In this document: positions 52,401-60,252 of the stretch, one piece after another
How positions within the stretch are numbered: the stretch's first letter is position 1
How the letters are laid out: every line of letters begins with the position of its first letter
Source: F1-120-MAGs238 sp964484185
Lineage (GTDB): Bacteria; Planctomycetota; Phycisphaerae; Phycisphaerales; UBA1924
NCBI GenBank assembly: GCA_964484185.1
Contig: CAZAEQ010000008.1
Coordinates: 62,001 to 126,000, forward strand
Reading direction: 5' to 3'
DNA length: 64,000 bases
The notes under the pieces: model-generated
Database searches by the model: none
The model's input: the letters and a program-made list of their open reading frames with translations, nothing else
What the model was told of the DNA's origin: nothing
Program-made: the position numbers and the translations under genes

Positions 52401-52777
52401 TGGTCATTGCTGTTCGTCATATTTGCGGCATCCACAGCCCCGATCTGCTCAATGTCGACTCGTCGGTGTTGGTAGACACAATCAACTGGTTGGTGGATCG
52501 CTGTCGCCAGATTGATCCCGATCACGTAACCACGCTTCAATCCAACATCGCTCGACTGCTCGAACACTGGAGATTGGTGAATCCTTCGGAATGGGGAAAC
52601 TTCAATGAAGCCCCTGATGACGTGCGAAGATTGATGTACCCAGCTGGCTCCCTCCCTTCTGATCACGAGCGGGATATCGCGTGGTCAACTCCCTCTTCGC
52701 TCCGAAGTGTCGACTCCGACTGTGCGTGCAAAGTGCTGTCCCGATATCCAAGCCCCACGGAAGGAGGCCAACTTTGA
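49421..52777 (+). CDS. drmA: DISARM helicase DrmA
   Basis: The ATG at 49421 has GAGG 8 bases upstream. The N-terminal region shows the DrmA pattern RYSAGVLFPRNQE and NAYYPAAMGLSFVVEHGAE. The helicase core has Walker A LIWFPTGGGKTEAYLG (about 487), a cysteine cluster CPWCG...CPCNQC (about 597-630), Walker B LIIQDELHLIAGPLGSMTG (about 690) and motif VI ASSRVGRSSNAPGLIAV (about 928). At 1118 residues it is close to known DrmA. DrmA is the ATP-dependent DNA-remodelling subunit of DISARM and works with DrmB. The stop overlaps the drmB TTG start by 3 bases (TTGA). Confidence 0.92.
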   Translation: MTAQEDFRERLAEFLHEELVGPSTDDETIEDSPRQRYSAGVLFPRNQEIDETADEDARKEESTGDTGTATVVDTGESPRHAEQKPRSGGHEDSPDASYDMTIRLANAYYPAAMGLSFVVEHGAELIFEPRAATYRVIEQTAATQMPPLGVGETSPPNTSQSKAPWVARRWKRVACNIAPVPLLNINRGDPLRPLDHDLGNDLKLRVVVRHRQNDSLITAVVYNSKPASRTGPPPATDCFFQVGLRVRDQHGRAVFSEYRSKASISEDPEERSLSLLYRNRRSFAVGHGCATDWNRCDGPRTTLVETASLPRVKVPPIEPTDGSGDEYSMHVLSGLAGALSGEELGSLLQPVAREYGGWIAARRAERSDITDDLLSTADAHLALCDACQNRIQDGIDLLMTNETVREAFTLTNRVMLMQQLHYRRKRRAVNDAWEPLPTNYAPLNSRTGRWRKFQLAFLLMNLRSMLPGATDVPSSNRNVVDLIWFPTGGGKTEAYLGLSAYTILIRRLIDPTSDGCTVLMRYTLRLLTSQQFQRASSMISACELLRRAEPERLGQSPVSIGLWVGQSLTPNNREDANKDLSAWVLGRGENKFQILNCPWCGTEMDNKTLPGYRYVRSERTVRFVCPCNQCPFGTTPTCLPISVIDDDIYESPPSLIIGTVDKFAMLAWREKAGAIFGLGSVPRSPPDLIIQDELHLIAGPLGSMTGLYEAIIDRLCMRTSGRPKIVASTATIRRAEEQCKRLYCRRTTVFPPAGLSADDNYFSLLQQSSAGRLYVGAFGSAAPSFVTLQIRAVAALLFGSKWLDSEPGQGESIRDPYWTTIWYFNTLRELGNSCTLIEADIPEYLKVLARRYSVDWRNMRHLGPPIEMTSRRSAEEIPVILQQLAVSYPDPRCLDTLLATNMISVGVDVDRLGLMAITAQPKTTSEYIQASSRVGRSSNAPGLIAVMYAHGNPRDRSHYEHFRSYHEAFYRFVEPTSVTPFSLPAQERAIHALLVIAVRHICGIHSPDLLNVDSSVLVDTINWLVDRCRQIDPDHVTTLQSNIARLLEHWRLVNPSEWGNFNEAPDDVRRLMYPAGSLPSDHERDIAWSTPSSLRSVDSDCACKVLSRYPSPTEGGQL

Positions 52778-54621
52778 ACAATCTCCCGCTTAGACGCTCC
52801 CAAGCAATCGTGCCTTTCGGCGTTGGCGCGATGGTGGACTTTCCTCAGCAGTCCCTGATGGCGGGTGGACTAGACGCGTGGCCGGACCTGCCAGAGATGG
52901 AGTTACGCGATGATCGCCTCGCGCGGCGACTATTAGTCGATGGCTTTCGGGAACCTCCGCGCGCGCCCGAGAAAGGACACGACGGTGGAGGCTACCTCCC
53001 GTTCGTTCGCTTTCCACTCTGGCATAGCTGCCCAAGATGTGATGGTCTACACGAGGCTCAATGGAATGACCCAGGTTCCCCGCTGTGCCGAAATCCGCGT
53101 TCTCCGTCTCCGAAGATGTCAGCGTGTTCAAGTCTCCCCGATCGCGGACCAAGATCGAAGTGTCGCATGATACCGCTTCGCTTCGTGGTGGCGTGCTCCG
53201 CTGGCCATATCACCGACTTTCCATGGCTGCTTTGGGCCCACAGAAAGAGCGGAGAAGAGCTGGATTCGGTTCAGGTCTGTTCGCAAAGTAGTCTTCGACT
53301 TAGACACTCGGGCCGTGCTGGTCTTGAGGGCATCATCGTGGAATGCGTTGGATGTGGAGCGAAGAAGTCGATGATGGGATGCGCGGGCCCAAATGGGTTG
53401 TTCGGATTCAAATGCCGCGGGGAGCGACCCTGGCTGGGTCCGGAAGGTAGAGAGGCAACATGCTCGAGTATGTCTCCTCCGGTCGTGGTTCAACGCGGCG
53501 GATCAAATGTGTACTTCGCAAAGGTCGCGAGTTCAATATTGATTCCTCCCCTAACTAGTCCAGTTCGACGAATAATTGATGAACCAACTATCTGGGATCT
53601 TTTAACGTGCGGAGTAGCAATTGGCGGAATGCCGGACGATCAGCGCATAAAAATGGTGGCGAAGAACAAGCGTCTCGATTTCGACACTCTTCGAGCTGCA
53701 GTTCAGTACAAACTGTCTGGAGCTGGTCTGGGTAACGCGAGTCAGAGCGAATCCGAGTACCGCCACGCTGAATATGTCGCATTAAATGGCCCCAAAGGCG
53801 GAGAAGGGGACTTTGTCATAAGGCCCCTAGATGGGTCTGCCTTTCAACGCCCTGTGGGCCAGTATGTCGAACGAGTTGTACTTGTCGAAAAACTGGCCGA
53901 AACGCGTGCACTCACTGGATTCTCGCGAGTGTCTCCGCCAGTCCGCGGAGTCTACGACCAACAGGATATCTTGCAATTAAGCCTCACTCGAAAGGCGTGG
54001 TTGCCCGCAGTAAGAGTTTTCGGAGAAGGCATCTTTATCAACATGAAGCGAGATGTGATGGACACCTGGAGTCTACTTCCCGCAGTAATCGCTCGTTCTG
54101 CGCAGCTGGCCAAGACCGCCGCTCGTATTGCGGCGGAGAGATCTCAACCCCCTCGTCGATTGACCCCTCATTTTTTCCTCCTCCATACTCTGTCCCATTT
54201 ATTGATTCGTCGCCTCGCGTTCGAGTGTGGATATGGAAGCTCTTCACTTAGAGAACGAATCTACTGCGACGAGGGGACAGGAAACCGAATGTGCGGGATA
54301 CTCATATATACTGCCGCCGGTGACTGCGAAGGCACGATGGGGGGACTCACACAGCAGGGTCTTCCTGAGCGATTTGAAAAAATGGTTGAACTCGCGGTTC
54401 GTGCGGCACATTGGTGTTCATCCGACCCGTTGTGCATCGAGAGCAACGGCCAGGGCACCGATTCGCTTAATCTAGGGGCATGTCATGCATGCTCACTGCT
54501 TCCAGAAACCTGTTGTGAGGAAGGAAATCGTCTACTCGACCGCGCGTTCATTGTGGGAACCACGAAGAATCCAGAGCTAGGGTATTTTCAGTCCATTATC
54601 CGCGAGTCATTTGACATGTGA
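52774..54621 (+). CDS. drmB: DISARM protein DrmB (DUF1998)
   Basis: TTG at 52774 is chosen because AAGGAGG lies 6-7 bases upstream and the TTGA overlap couples it to drmA; the frame extends to 52681 but that part is inside drmA. The N-terminus reads LRRSQAIVPFGVGAMVDFPQ, followed by HSCPRCDGLHEAQ. The C-terminal DUF1998 part (about 470-600) has HFFLLHTLSHLLIRRLA, MCGILIYTAAGDCEGTMGGL, and the cysteine set LCIESNGQG...CHACSLLPETCCEEGN, predicted to bind zinc. DrmB forms a complex with DrmA. It is the last gene of the operon. Confidence 0.92.
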   Translation: MNNLPLRRSQAIVPFGVGAMVDFPQQSLMAGGLDAWPDLPEMELRDDRLARRLLVDGFREPPRAPEKGHDGGGYLPFVRFPLWHSCPRCDGLHEAQWNDPGSPLCRNPRSPSPKMSACSSLPDRGPRSKCRMIPLRFVVACSAGHITDFPWLLWAHRKSGEELDSVQVCSQSSLRLRHSGRAGLEGIIVECVGCGAKKSMMGCAGPNGLFGFKCRGERPWLGPEGREATCSSMSPPVVVQRGGSNVYFAKVASSILIPPLTSPVRRIIDEPTIWDLLTCGVAIGGMPDDQRIKMVAKNKRLDFDTLRAAVQYKLSGAGLGNASQSESEYRHAEYVALNGPKGGEGDFVIRPLDGSAFQRPVGQYVERVVLVEKLAETRALTGFSRVSPPVRGVYDQQDILQLSLTRKAWLPAVRVFGEGIFINMKRDVMDTWSLLPAVIARSAQLAKTAARIAAERSQPPRRLTPHFFLLHTLSHLLIRRLAFECGYGSSSLRERIYCDEGTGNRMCGILIYTAAGDCEGTMGGLTQQGLPERFEKMVELAVRAAHWCSSDPLCIESNGQGTDSLNLGACHACSLLPETCCEEGNRLLDRAFIVGTTKNPELGYFQSIIRESFDM

Positions 54622-54643
54622 TTTCGCGCAGGTTCGCTTCCAA

Positions 54644-55021
54644 TCACCGCACCTTGGTTGTACCTTGTTGAACAACAAAGTACTTGTCACCATCGCGCGA
54701 TTGAAATCCGGATGCCTGCATCCGCGCGTCTTCTTCAAATCGCCAACCGCGTTCAAGTTTGTCATTTTGATAAAAGATATTGCCTTTGGCGTCGACCACC
54801 ACCCAAAGGTCCGCCGCTGAAGGAATTGTGGCGGATACGGTGGACCTCGGAGTATCAGCACTTAGCGCGTCATCATCGTCGAACTGGAAGATGCCATCAG
54901 AGGTATAGAGAACGATTGAACCATCTTCCTCTTCATTGACACTTACTACCCACCCACCATCCCTTTCCCAGGCCTCTCCGTCAAGAAGTTCAGCTAGCTC
55001 TCTTGCAGTCTTTTCGTCCAT
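54644..55021 (-). CDS. Small acidic protein beside the defence operon
   Basis: The ATG at 55021 has AAGGAG 8 bases upstream, so it is preferred over 55042. The 125-residue protein has two halves with related strand patterns: GGWVVSVNEEEDGSIVLYTS and ADLWVVVDAKGNIFYQNDK. This suggests an internal duplication of a small beta domain. It is convergent with drmB, 22 bp apart. Strong negative charge could mean DNA mimicry or a regulator, but nothing proves it. No family recognised. Confidence 0.65.
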   Translation of the reverse strand: MDEKTARELAELLDGEAWERDGGWVVSVNEEEDGSIVLYTSDGIFQFDDDDALSADTPRSTVSATIPSAADLWVVVDAKGNIFYQNDKLERGWRFEEDARMQASGFQSRDGDKYFVVQQGTTKVR

Positions 55022-55045
55022 TGGAGCGTCTCCTTCTATCACACA

Positions 55046-55162
55046 CTATCCAACAGGCGGGGACAGGCAAGCTGATGAGCGTGAAATAGTTGATGCTGTC
55101 ATGTCTTTGGACTGAATCCGCCGCATTCGGTCGCTTCTCTGTCTTTTGGTCAATGTATCCAA
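55046..55162 (-). pseudogene. Truncated vsr (very-short-patch repair endonuclease) remnant
   Basis: On the minus strand from TTG 55162 the frame reads LDTLTKRQRSDRMRRIQSKD, closely matching the conserved N-terminus of Vsr endonucleases (DxLTxxxRSxxMxxIxSKDT). Similarity stops at 55103 and the frame ends at 55046 with unrelated residues; the catalytic part is absent. The lower side is occupied by the small acidic gene. Vsr normally repairs T:G mismatches from m5C deamination and is encoded beside m5C methyltransferases, one of which is 0.8 kb away on the same strand. Confidence 0.72.
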
Positions 55163-55962
55163 GTTCGTACCTGTTGGACTTTGATCCGGAGCCACTCCAC
55201 TATACCGGCATGGCCAAGTCTTCAGTCGCACACTTCGACTTCAACCTACCCAAAGCTGTGCTTGAGCAGTTGGTGGACGCTTTTAAGATTCTCCCGATTG
55301 GACCGCTCACCCTTGAGGCTCTGGAGGACGTTGAAGACATACAAGGTGTCTATCAGCTTTATCTGTCAGGCAAGCTCATGTATCTTGGCAAAGCTGATAC
55401 CGACCTTCGTGGCCGATTAGTTCGCCATTTCTATACGTTAAAAGGACGCAAGGCAATCAAGATTGAGAATTGCGGTTTCAAGGGACTGTATTTGCATGAC
55501 AACTGGGCGGCCTCTCTGCATGAAGACAACATGCTCAAGCACTACAAAGGTGAATCAGCTTGGAATAATTCAGGGTTCGGAAGCAACGATCCCGGCAAGC
55601 AAAGAGATACGACTGTGTATCCAGATGATGCCTTTGACGTTCTCTTTCCGATCGACCTTGACTTCCGCACCAATTTGCAAGCTGGAGATTTCGACCTTTG
55701 GAACCTGCTTGGAGAGTTGAAGGAAGCTACGCCTTATACCTTCCGCTTTGAAACTGCTGAGACCAGAGGCAAGCCGCATGCCGATTACAAAGGGAAAGTT
55801 GTTAAGCTGAAAAAGGCAGACATGAGTTTCAGAGACATACTCGCCTGTATCTGCCAACAGTTACCCACCGGTTGGCAAGCAACGGAAATTCCTTCCCGGG
55901 TCATTCTCTACAAAGAATCGAAATCTTACCCGAGAGGCAACGTACTTTGGCCCAAAGGTTGA
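55153..55962 (+). CDS. Eco29kI-family GIY-YIG restriction endonuclease
   Basis: The GIY-YIG core is GVYQLYLSGKLMYLGKAD (about residues 63-80 from the chosen start). The R-x3-H pair of Eco29kI is in GRLVRHFY, the catalytic Glu in LHEDNMLKHY and the conserved Asn region in AWNNSGFGSNDPGKQRD. The characterised member Eco29kI cleaves CCGCGG; specificity here is not known. ATG 55153 is taken so the protein starts MYPSSYLLDFDPEPL; an upstream in-frame ATG (55090) would cross the vsr remnant. Its 3' end overlaps the convergent methyltransferase by 37 bp. Confidence 0.88.
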   Translation: MYPSSYLLDFDPEPLHYTGMAKSSVAHFDFNLPKAVLEQLVDAFKILPIGPLTLEALEDVEDIQGVYQLYLSGKLMYLGKADTDLRGRLVRHFYTLKGRKAIKIENCGFKGLYLHDNWAASLHEDNMLKHYKGESAWNNSGFGSNDPGKQRDTTVYPDDAFDVLFPIDLDFRTNLQAGDFDLWNLLGELKEATPYTFRFETAETRGKPHADYKGKVVKLKKADMSFRDILACICQQLPTGWQATEIPSRVILYKESKSYPRGNVLWPKG

Positions 55963-57140
55963 GCGGACTCCTTCAGCGTTGCTTTGAGTTTCTTCGCCAC
56001 GGTCGCAATCAACTTGACGGGAACAGCATTGCCAAGTTGCCGCATTGTTTCTGTCCAAGAGCCTTCAAAATACCACTCATCGGGGAAGGTTTGAAGTCTG
56101 GCGCACTCTCTAACTGAGAAGTAGCGGACTGAGCCATCTTCAAATCGAAGCGTATTTTCCCCACCCGGAACGCCGTGGTCGCCAGCTTTCAAAGTTTTTG
56201 CTGGTTCATCCCATGGGCTTCCATTGTGCCCGGCGTAGCTTCTTGCGCCCGGATTTAGGAAGTGGTTTGCGATCTTGGAGGAAGTTTGCCCCGGTCCGAT
56301 TTTCGGCAAGTCTGAAATTGTATCGCGAACCGTGAGCCAAGGAAGCAACATCAAGTCGGGCGAGTAGTTGCGGAGCTTACTAGCACGATTTTGCTCGGCT
56401 GGCGTAGGCAAAGGTCTGCGACCCTTTGATATGCCGTGTAGGTCCCAATAGTCGCCAGATACCCACTTGGAATAAATGAGAGCATTCTCTTCATGCGTGG
56501 GTTCGGGGTAAGAAAATTCCGCACCAAGGTCTGATCGAATACCAACGATTATTACGCGTTCTCGACGTTGCGGTACTCCATAATCTGCGGCGTTCAGGAG
56601 TTGCCGAACCACGTTGTACTTAAGACCACCAAATTTTCCTGACGTATGAACACGATCCAGTTCCGCTAGATGGTCCATCCAATCCTGATCGCCGACCCGG
56701 CGCATTGTGGGATAGCGAAGCCGCTGAATGATGTAGTTGAAATAATTGCTGAAGCTGCTTCGCAACAGTCCTTTAACGTTCTCAAAGATAAATGCCTTGG
56801 GCCGAATATCTCTCACCGCCCTAATAGCTTCCGGGAACATATCACGATCGTCTTCATGTGCTCCGTGCTTGCCGCCCAACGAGAAAGGCTGGCAGGGTGG
56901 CCCGCCGGTTACTACGTCGATCTTATCTTTGAATGGCCGAAAGTCGAAGTGTCGAATATCGCCGTGAAATAGATCCCAGTGCTTTGCAGGGCCGAATCCA
57001 TTTGCTTTATTGCGGAGAATGGTTGCAGCAGCGTTGTCATCCCATTCCACCAATTTTTCGTGCTTAAAGCCCGCTGCAGCAGTGCCAAGTGCTAGACCCC
57101 CTGCACCGACGAAAAGCTCAATTGAAGTCAGTCCAGCCAT
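55926..57140 (-). CDS. DNA cytosine-5 methyltransferase
   Basis: The ATG at 57140 has AAGGGG 6 bases upstream and begins MAGLTSIELFVGAGGLALG, motif I of m5C methyltransferases. Catalytic motif IV is VVTGGPPCQPFSLGG with the Cys nucleophile, motif VI FIFENVKGLL, motif VIII VPQRRERVIIVGIR and motifs IX-X RECARLQTFPDEW, RQLGNAVPVKL. It is the natural partner of the convergent Eco29kI-type nuclease. It could also fill the DrmMII position of class 2 DISARM, which uses an m5C methyltransferase. Its specificity cannot be read from sequence. Confidence 0.95.
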   Translation of the reverse strand: MAGLTSIELFVGAGGLALGTAAAGFKHEKLVEWDDNAAATILRNKANGFGPAKHWDLFHGDIRHFDFRPFKDKIDVVTGGPPCQPFSLGGKHGAHEDDRDMFPEAIRAVRDIRPKAFIFENVKGLLRSSFSNYFNYIIQRLRYPTMRRVGDQDWMDHLAELDRVHTSGKFGGLKYNVVRQLLNAADYGVPQRRERVIIVGIRSDLGAEFSYPEPTHEENALIYSKWVSGDYWDLHGISKGRRPLPTPAEQNRASKLRNYSPDLMLLPWLTVRDTISDLPKIGPGQTSSKIANHFLNPGARSYAGHNGSPWDEPAKTLKAGDHGVPGGENTLRFEDGSVRYFSVRECARLQTFPDEWYFEGSWTETMRQLGNAVPVKLIATVAKKLKATLKESAQPLGQSTLPLG

Positions 57141-57307
57141 CCTTAGCCCCTTGTCATAAACAATACCGATCCGTGGTGTGGCCACTTGAGCAATGCACAG
57201 TTTCAAGCCGCGAATTGTCCACTTGCCAAGCGCATCGTACCAGACGTGTTCCAAACGTCAAGGTGGGTAACTGGACGAAAGCGATTATTAGTTGCTGCGT
57301 TTTCGCG

Positions 57308-60226
57308 GTGTGCATCCACTCTGTCACATTACAAAGCGACCGATATTCTCCCGTCTTGCAATTCAACATTGCCACATCCTGGCTTGCCCGACTCTGGGGT
57401 GGTCGCCACGCGTGCCGCCTACTTGAAGTCTCGTTCGATGACGCCTCGATCCGCGCCGTGAGCGCGAACACCTCAATCGTCATTCCGCTCGCCAAAGTCG
57501 CGATCCTGCAACAGATTCCAAATATGGTTTGGAACAGTTTGCAATTCACGTTGAGGGACGGATCGGAAGTGAGATTTGGTGGGTTTAGCGATAGAGCGGC
57601 TCGTCGCTTTGTTTTTGCGGCCACTTTGGCGTCCTTGGGCTCGGAGGCTGCAGAACTCCAGAGACAATTTGAGGCTCCCGGCGGAAGGGAGCAGTATCTC
57701 ACCCACCGCCTGTTTGAAAAGTGGATGTCTTTCGGTGGGCCGATCACGGGTCAGCTCACAGGAGAGTGGTATGAACCTGATCTCCCGACTCCGCCTTCAA
57801 AGCGTTTGCTTATTCTACAGGACATTGTCGCAAACGGAGAAGCCGCTCGTTCGTCTAGAAACCGCGCGTACGTTGCTAAGCAGGTAACCAAGCACAAAGA
57901 CCTCTTTGAACGACTTCTGGGCTACCCGCTCAATGCCGACCAGATCGATGCGATTTTGCATGATGAGGATCGCGCCCTAGTTGTTGCAGGGGCGGGAACT
58001 GGCAAGACAAGCACGATCGTCGGGAAGACGATGCACATCTTGAACGAAGGGCTCGCCAAGCCCGAGGAGATACTGCTGTTGGCATTCACGCGCAAGGCCG
58101 CTCAGGAAATGCAAGAGCGCCTCGAAGCACTATCGGCCAAGGGAATCAACGTGAAGACGTTTCACGCTTTGGGTTCGCAGACGATCGCCAATGCCACCGG
58201 CAAAGCGCCGACGCTCTCGAAGCTGGCGGAGGATGAGAAGGCGCTCAGTGCGACCTTGCGCCGATTCGTGGATGAACTGCTGAACGAGCCGGGGCAGCAA
58301 GACTCGCTCATTGAATTCATTTCCTACTTCCGTTATCCGTATCACCCACCTGAGTCATTCCCGAGTCAACACCATTATCTCCAGCACATCGCTGGCCATT
58401 CGATGCGGACGCTGCGCGATGAGCGGGTCAAGAGCCTTGAAGAATCTGTCATCGCCAACTGGCTCACGTTGCATGGGATCAGGTACCAATATGAGCGGCC
58501 CTATGAACACGACACTGCGTCGGTGCAGTATCGCCAGTATCTCCCCGACTTCTACCTGCCTGACTATGGGGTCTACATCGAGCACTTTGGCATCAACAAG
58601 GAGGGAAGGCCCCCACCGTGGTTCGAGAACCCTGAGAAATACCTTGAGGGAATGAAATGGAAACGTCAACTCCATCGGGAGAAGAAGACCAAGCTGGTTG
58701 AGACATTCTCGTATTTCCATCGTGAAGGTCGGCTGCTCAAAGAACTCGAGAAGGCACTCGTCGCCATGGGAGTCGTGATTGGAACGATCTCGCCTGCTGA
58801 GCTTGGCCCACTCCTGCAGCAGAAGCCCATCATGGACCCGTTTGTCCAGTTGCTGAGTTCGTTCCTAAGTCTTTACAAAGGTAATGCGTGGACTCAGGCG
58901 GAGGTGGACGCTCGCGTGGCGGCCGCCAACGACGAGCGTGCAACGCGGTTCCTGGCTGTGTTTGTCGCCGTTCTGAGTAAGTACCAGAGGTCGCTCAACG
59001 ACGAAAAGGCGATCGATTTCAGTGACATGATTACGGAGGCAGCAGGCCACATCGGAGCCGGCCGACATGCTCCGGGCTATCGCTACATACTGGTGGATGA
59101 GTTTCAGGATATCTCCCGCGGGCGAGCGAGGCTGCTCACAGCGCTGCTCGACCAAGTTCCCGGCTCGAAACTCTTCGCTGTCGGTGATGACTGGCAATCC
59201 ATTTACCGATTCACCGGCAGCGATATCGATCTCATGACCCGGTTCTCTGACCACTTTGGATTCACTCGGCGCACTGACCTGAAAGAAACGCACCGGTTCA
59301 ACGACAAGCTGCTGAAGGCAAGCTCCAAGTTCATCATGTCCAATCCGCAGCAGCTCAAGAAAGACCTCGTTGCCCGTCGGACTTCCGATCTGCCCGCCAT
59401 AGAGATTGTTTCTGTGGGACAGGCAACCAAGAAAGATGACAAGGAAAGTGATGTCAACACAGACGTTCTCGCCTTCACACGGGCGCTTCGCACGATTGCG
59501 CAAGAGTGCCGAGAGCCGAGCATCGATGTGCTTGTCCTTGGCCGCTATCACTTCGTGCTCGATGAGTACAAGCTCGCCAAGTCCCCAGATCCAAGACTGA
59601 GGCTCAGGTACAACTCGGTGCATCAGGCAAAAGGACTTGAGGCCGACTACGTCGTCGTCCTGGATGTCGTGGGCGGTCGGTATGGCTTCCCCACTGAAAT
59701 TGTGGACGATCCGCTTCTGGACCTCGTACTGGCAGGTCGCGGGCCCTATCCCAACGCCGAAGAACGACGACTCTTCTATGTTGCCATCACGCGCGCCAAG
59801 CAGAAAACCTTCATCCTAACGAAAGACGCTGAACGCTCGGTGTTCGTGGACGAACTCGAACAACCTTCATTCAAGGGACTAGTCGTCGCCTCGGGTGCAG
59901 CAACTCGCATGGCGTCATGCCCTACTTGCAAGGGTGGCAGGTTCGTGAAGCGCGAAGGCGAATGGGGTGCGTTTTGGAGCTGCTCGAATTTCCCGCTTTG
60001 CACGTCGAAGGCACGCGCGTGTCCTTGGTGCGGTGTCGGCGCGTTTGTGGCGGGGCGAAACGAATATCAGTGTGCAAACAGTGAATGCAAGAGAACAACA
60101 CCAGTTTGCTCTCAGTGCAAGATTGGTGCGATGGTGCCGCGACAGGGTAAGTTTGGAAGATTCTTCGGATGCACAGAATGGCGATCGGAAGGTGCGAGGT
60201 GTGACTATACCCGCGACCGAATTTGA
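57308..60226 (+). CDS. Helicase IV-like UvrD-family helicase with topoisomerase-type zinc tail
   Basis: An N-terminal helicase IV-type domain (about 20-105) precedes an SF1 helicase: Walker A VVAGAGTGKTSTIVG (about 223-237), FTRKAAQEMQERL, Walker B ILVDEFQDIS (about 595), DDWQSIYRFTG, and SVHQAKGLEADYVVVLD (about 770). Between them YLPDFYLPDYGVYIEHFGI (about 411-429) looks like a PD-(D/E)XK-type insertion. The C-terminus (about 870-970) has CPTCKGG, CSNFPLC, CPWCG and CSQCKIG zinc ribbons as in topoisomerase I. The start is uncertain: the frame is open from 57089, and GTG 57308, GTG 57263 and TTG 57356 are all possible. It is divergent from the methyltransferase. Confidence 0.85.
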   Translation: MCIHSVTLQSDRYSPVLQFNIATSWLARLWGGRHACRLLEVSFDDASIRAVSANTSIVIPLAKVAILQQIPNMVWNSLQFTLRDGSEVRFGGFSDRAARRFVFAATLASLGSEAAELQRQFEAPGGREQYLTHRLFEKWMSFGGPITGQLTGEWYEPDLPTPPSKRLLILQDIVANGEAARSSRNRAYVAKQVTKHKDLFERLLGYPLNADQIDAILHDEDRALVVAGAGTGKTSTIVGKTMHILNEGLAKPEEILLLAFTRKAAQEMQERLEALSAKGINVKTFHALGSQTIANATGKAPTLSKLAEDEKALSATLRRFVDELLNEPGQQDSLIEFISYFRYPYHPPESFPSQHHYLQHIAGHSMRTLRDERVKSLEESVIANWLTLHGIRYQYERPYEHDTASVQYRQYLPDFYLPDYGVYIEHFGINKEGRPPPWFENPEKYLEGMKWKRQLHREKKTKLVETFSYFHREGRLLKELEKALVAMGVVIGTISPAELGPLLQQKPIMDPFVQLLSSFLSLYKGNAWTQAEVDARVAAANDERATRFLAVFVAVLSKYQRSLNDEKAIDFSDMITEAAGHIGAGRHAPGYRYILVDEFQDISRGRARLLTALLDQVPGSKLFAVGDDWQSIYRFTGSDIDLMTRFSDHFGFTRRTDLKETHRFNDKLLKASSKFIMSNPQQLKKDLVARRTSDLPAIEIVSVGQATKKDDKESDVNTDVLAFTRALRTIAQECREPSIDVLVLGRYHFVLDEYKLAKSPDPRLRLRYNSVHQAKGLEADYVVVLDVVGGRYGFPTEIVDDPLLDLVLAGRGPYPNAEERRLFYVAITRAKQKTFILTKDAERSVFVDELEQPSFKGLVVASGAATRMASCPTCKGGRFVKREGEWGAFWSCSNFPLCTSKARACPWCGVGAFVAGRNEYQCANSECKRTTPVCSQCKIGAMVPRQGKFGRFFGCTEWRSEGARCDYTRDRI

Positions 60227-60252
60227 TACCACTGTCAGATCCTCTCCCGCCG

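Noticed and set aside
54622..55165. Hidden drmC (PLD nuclease) after drmB
   Set aside because: The gap is too small, holds only the small acidic gene and vsr remnant, and no HxK motif is visible.
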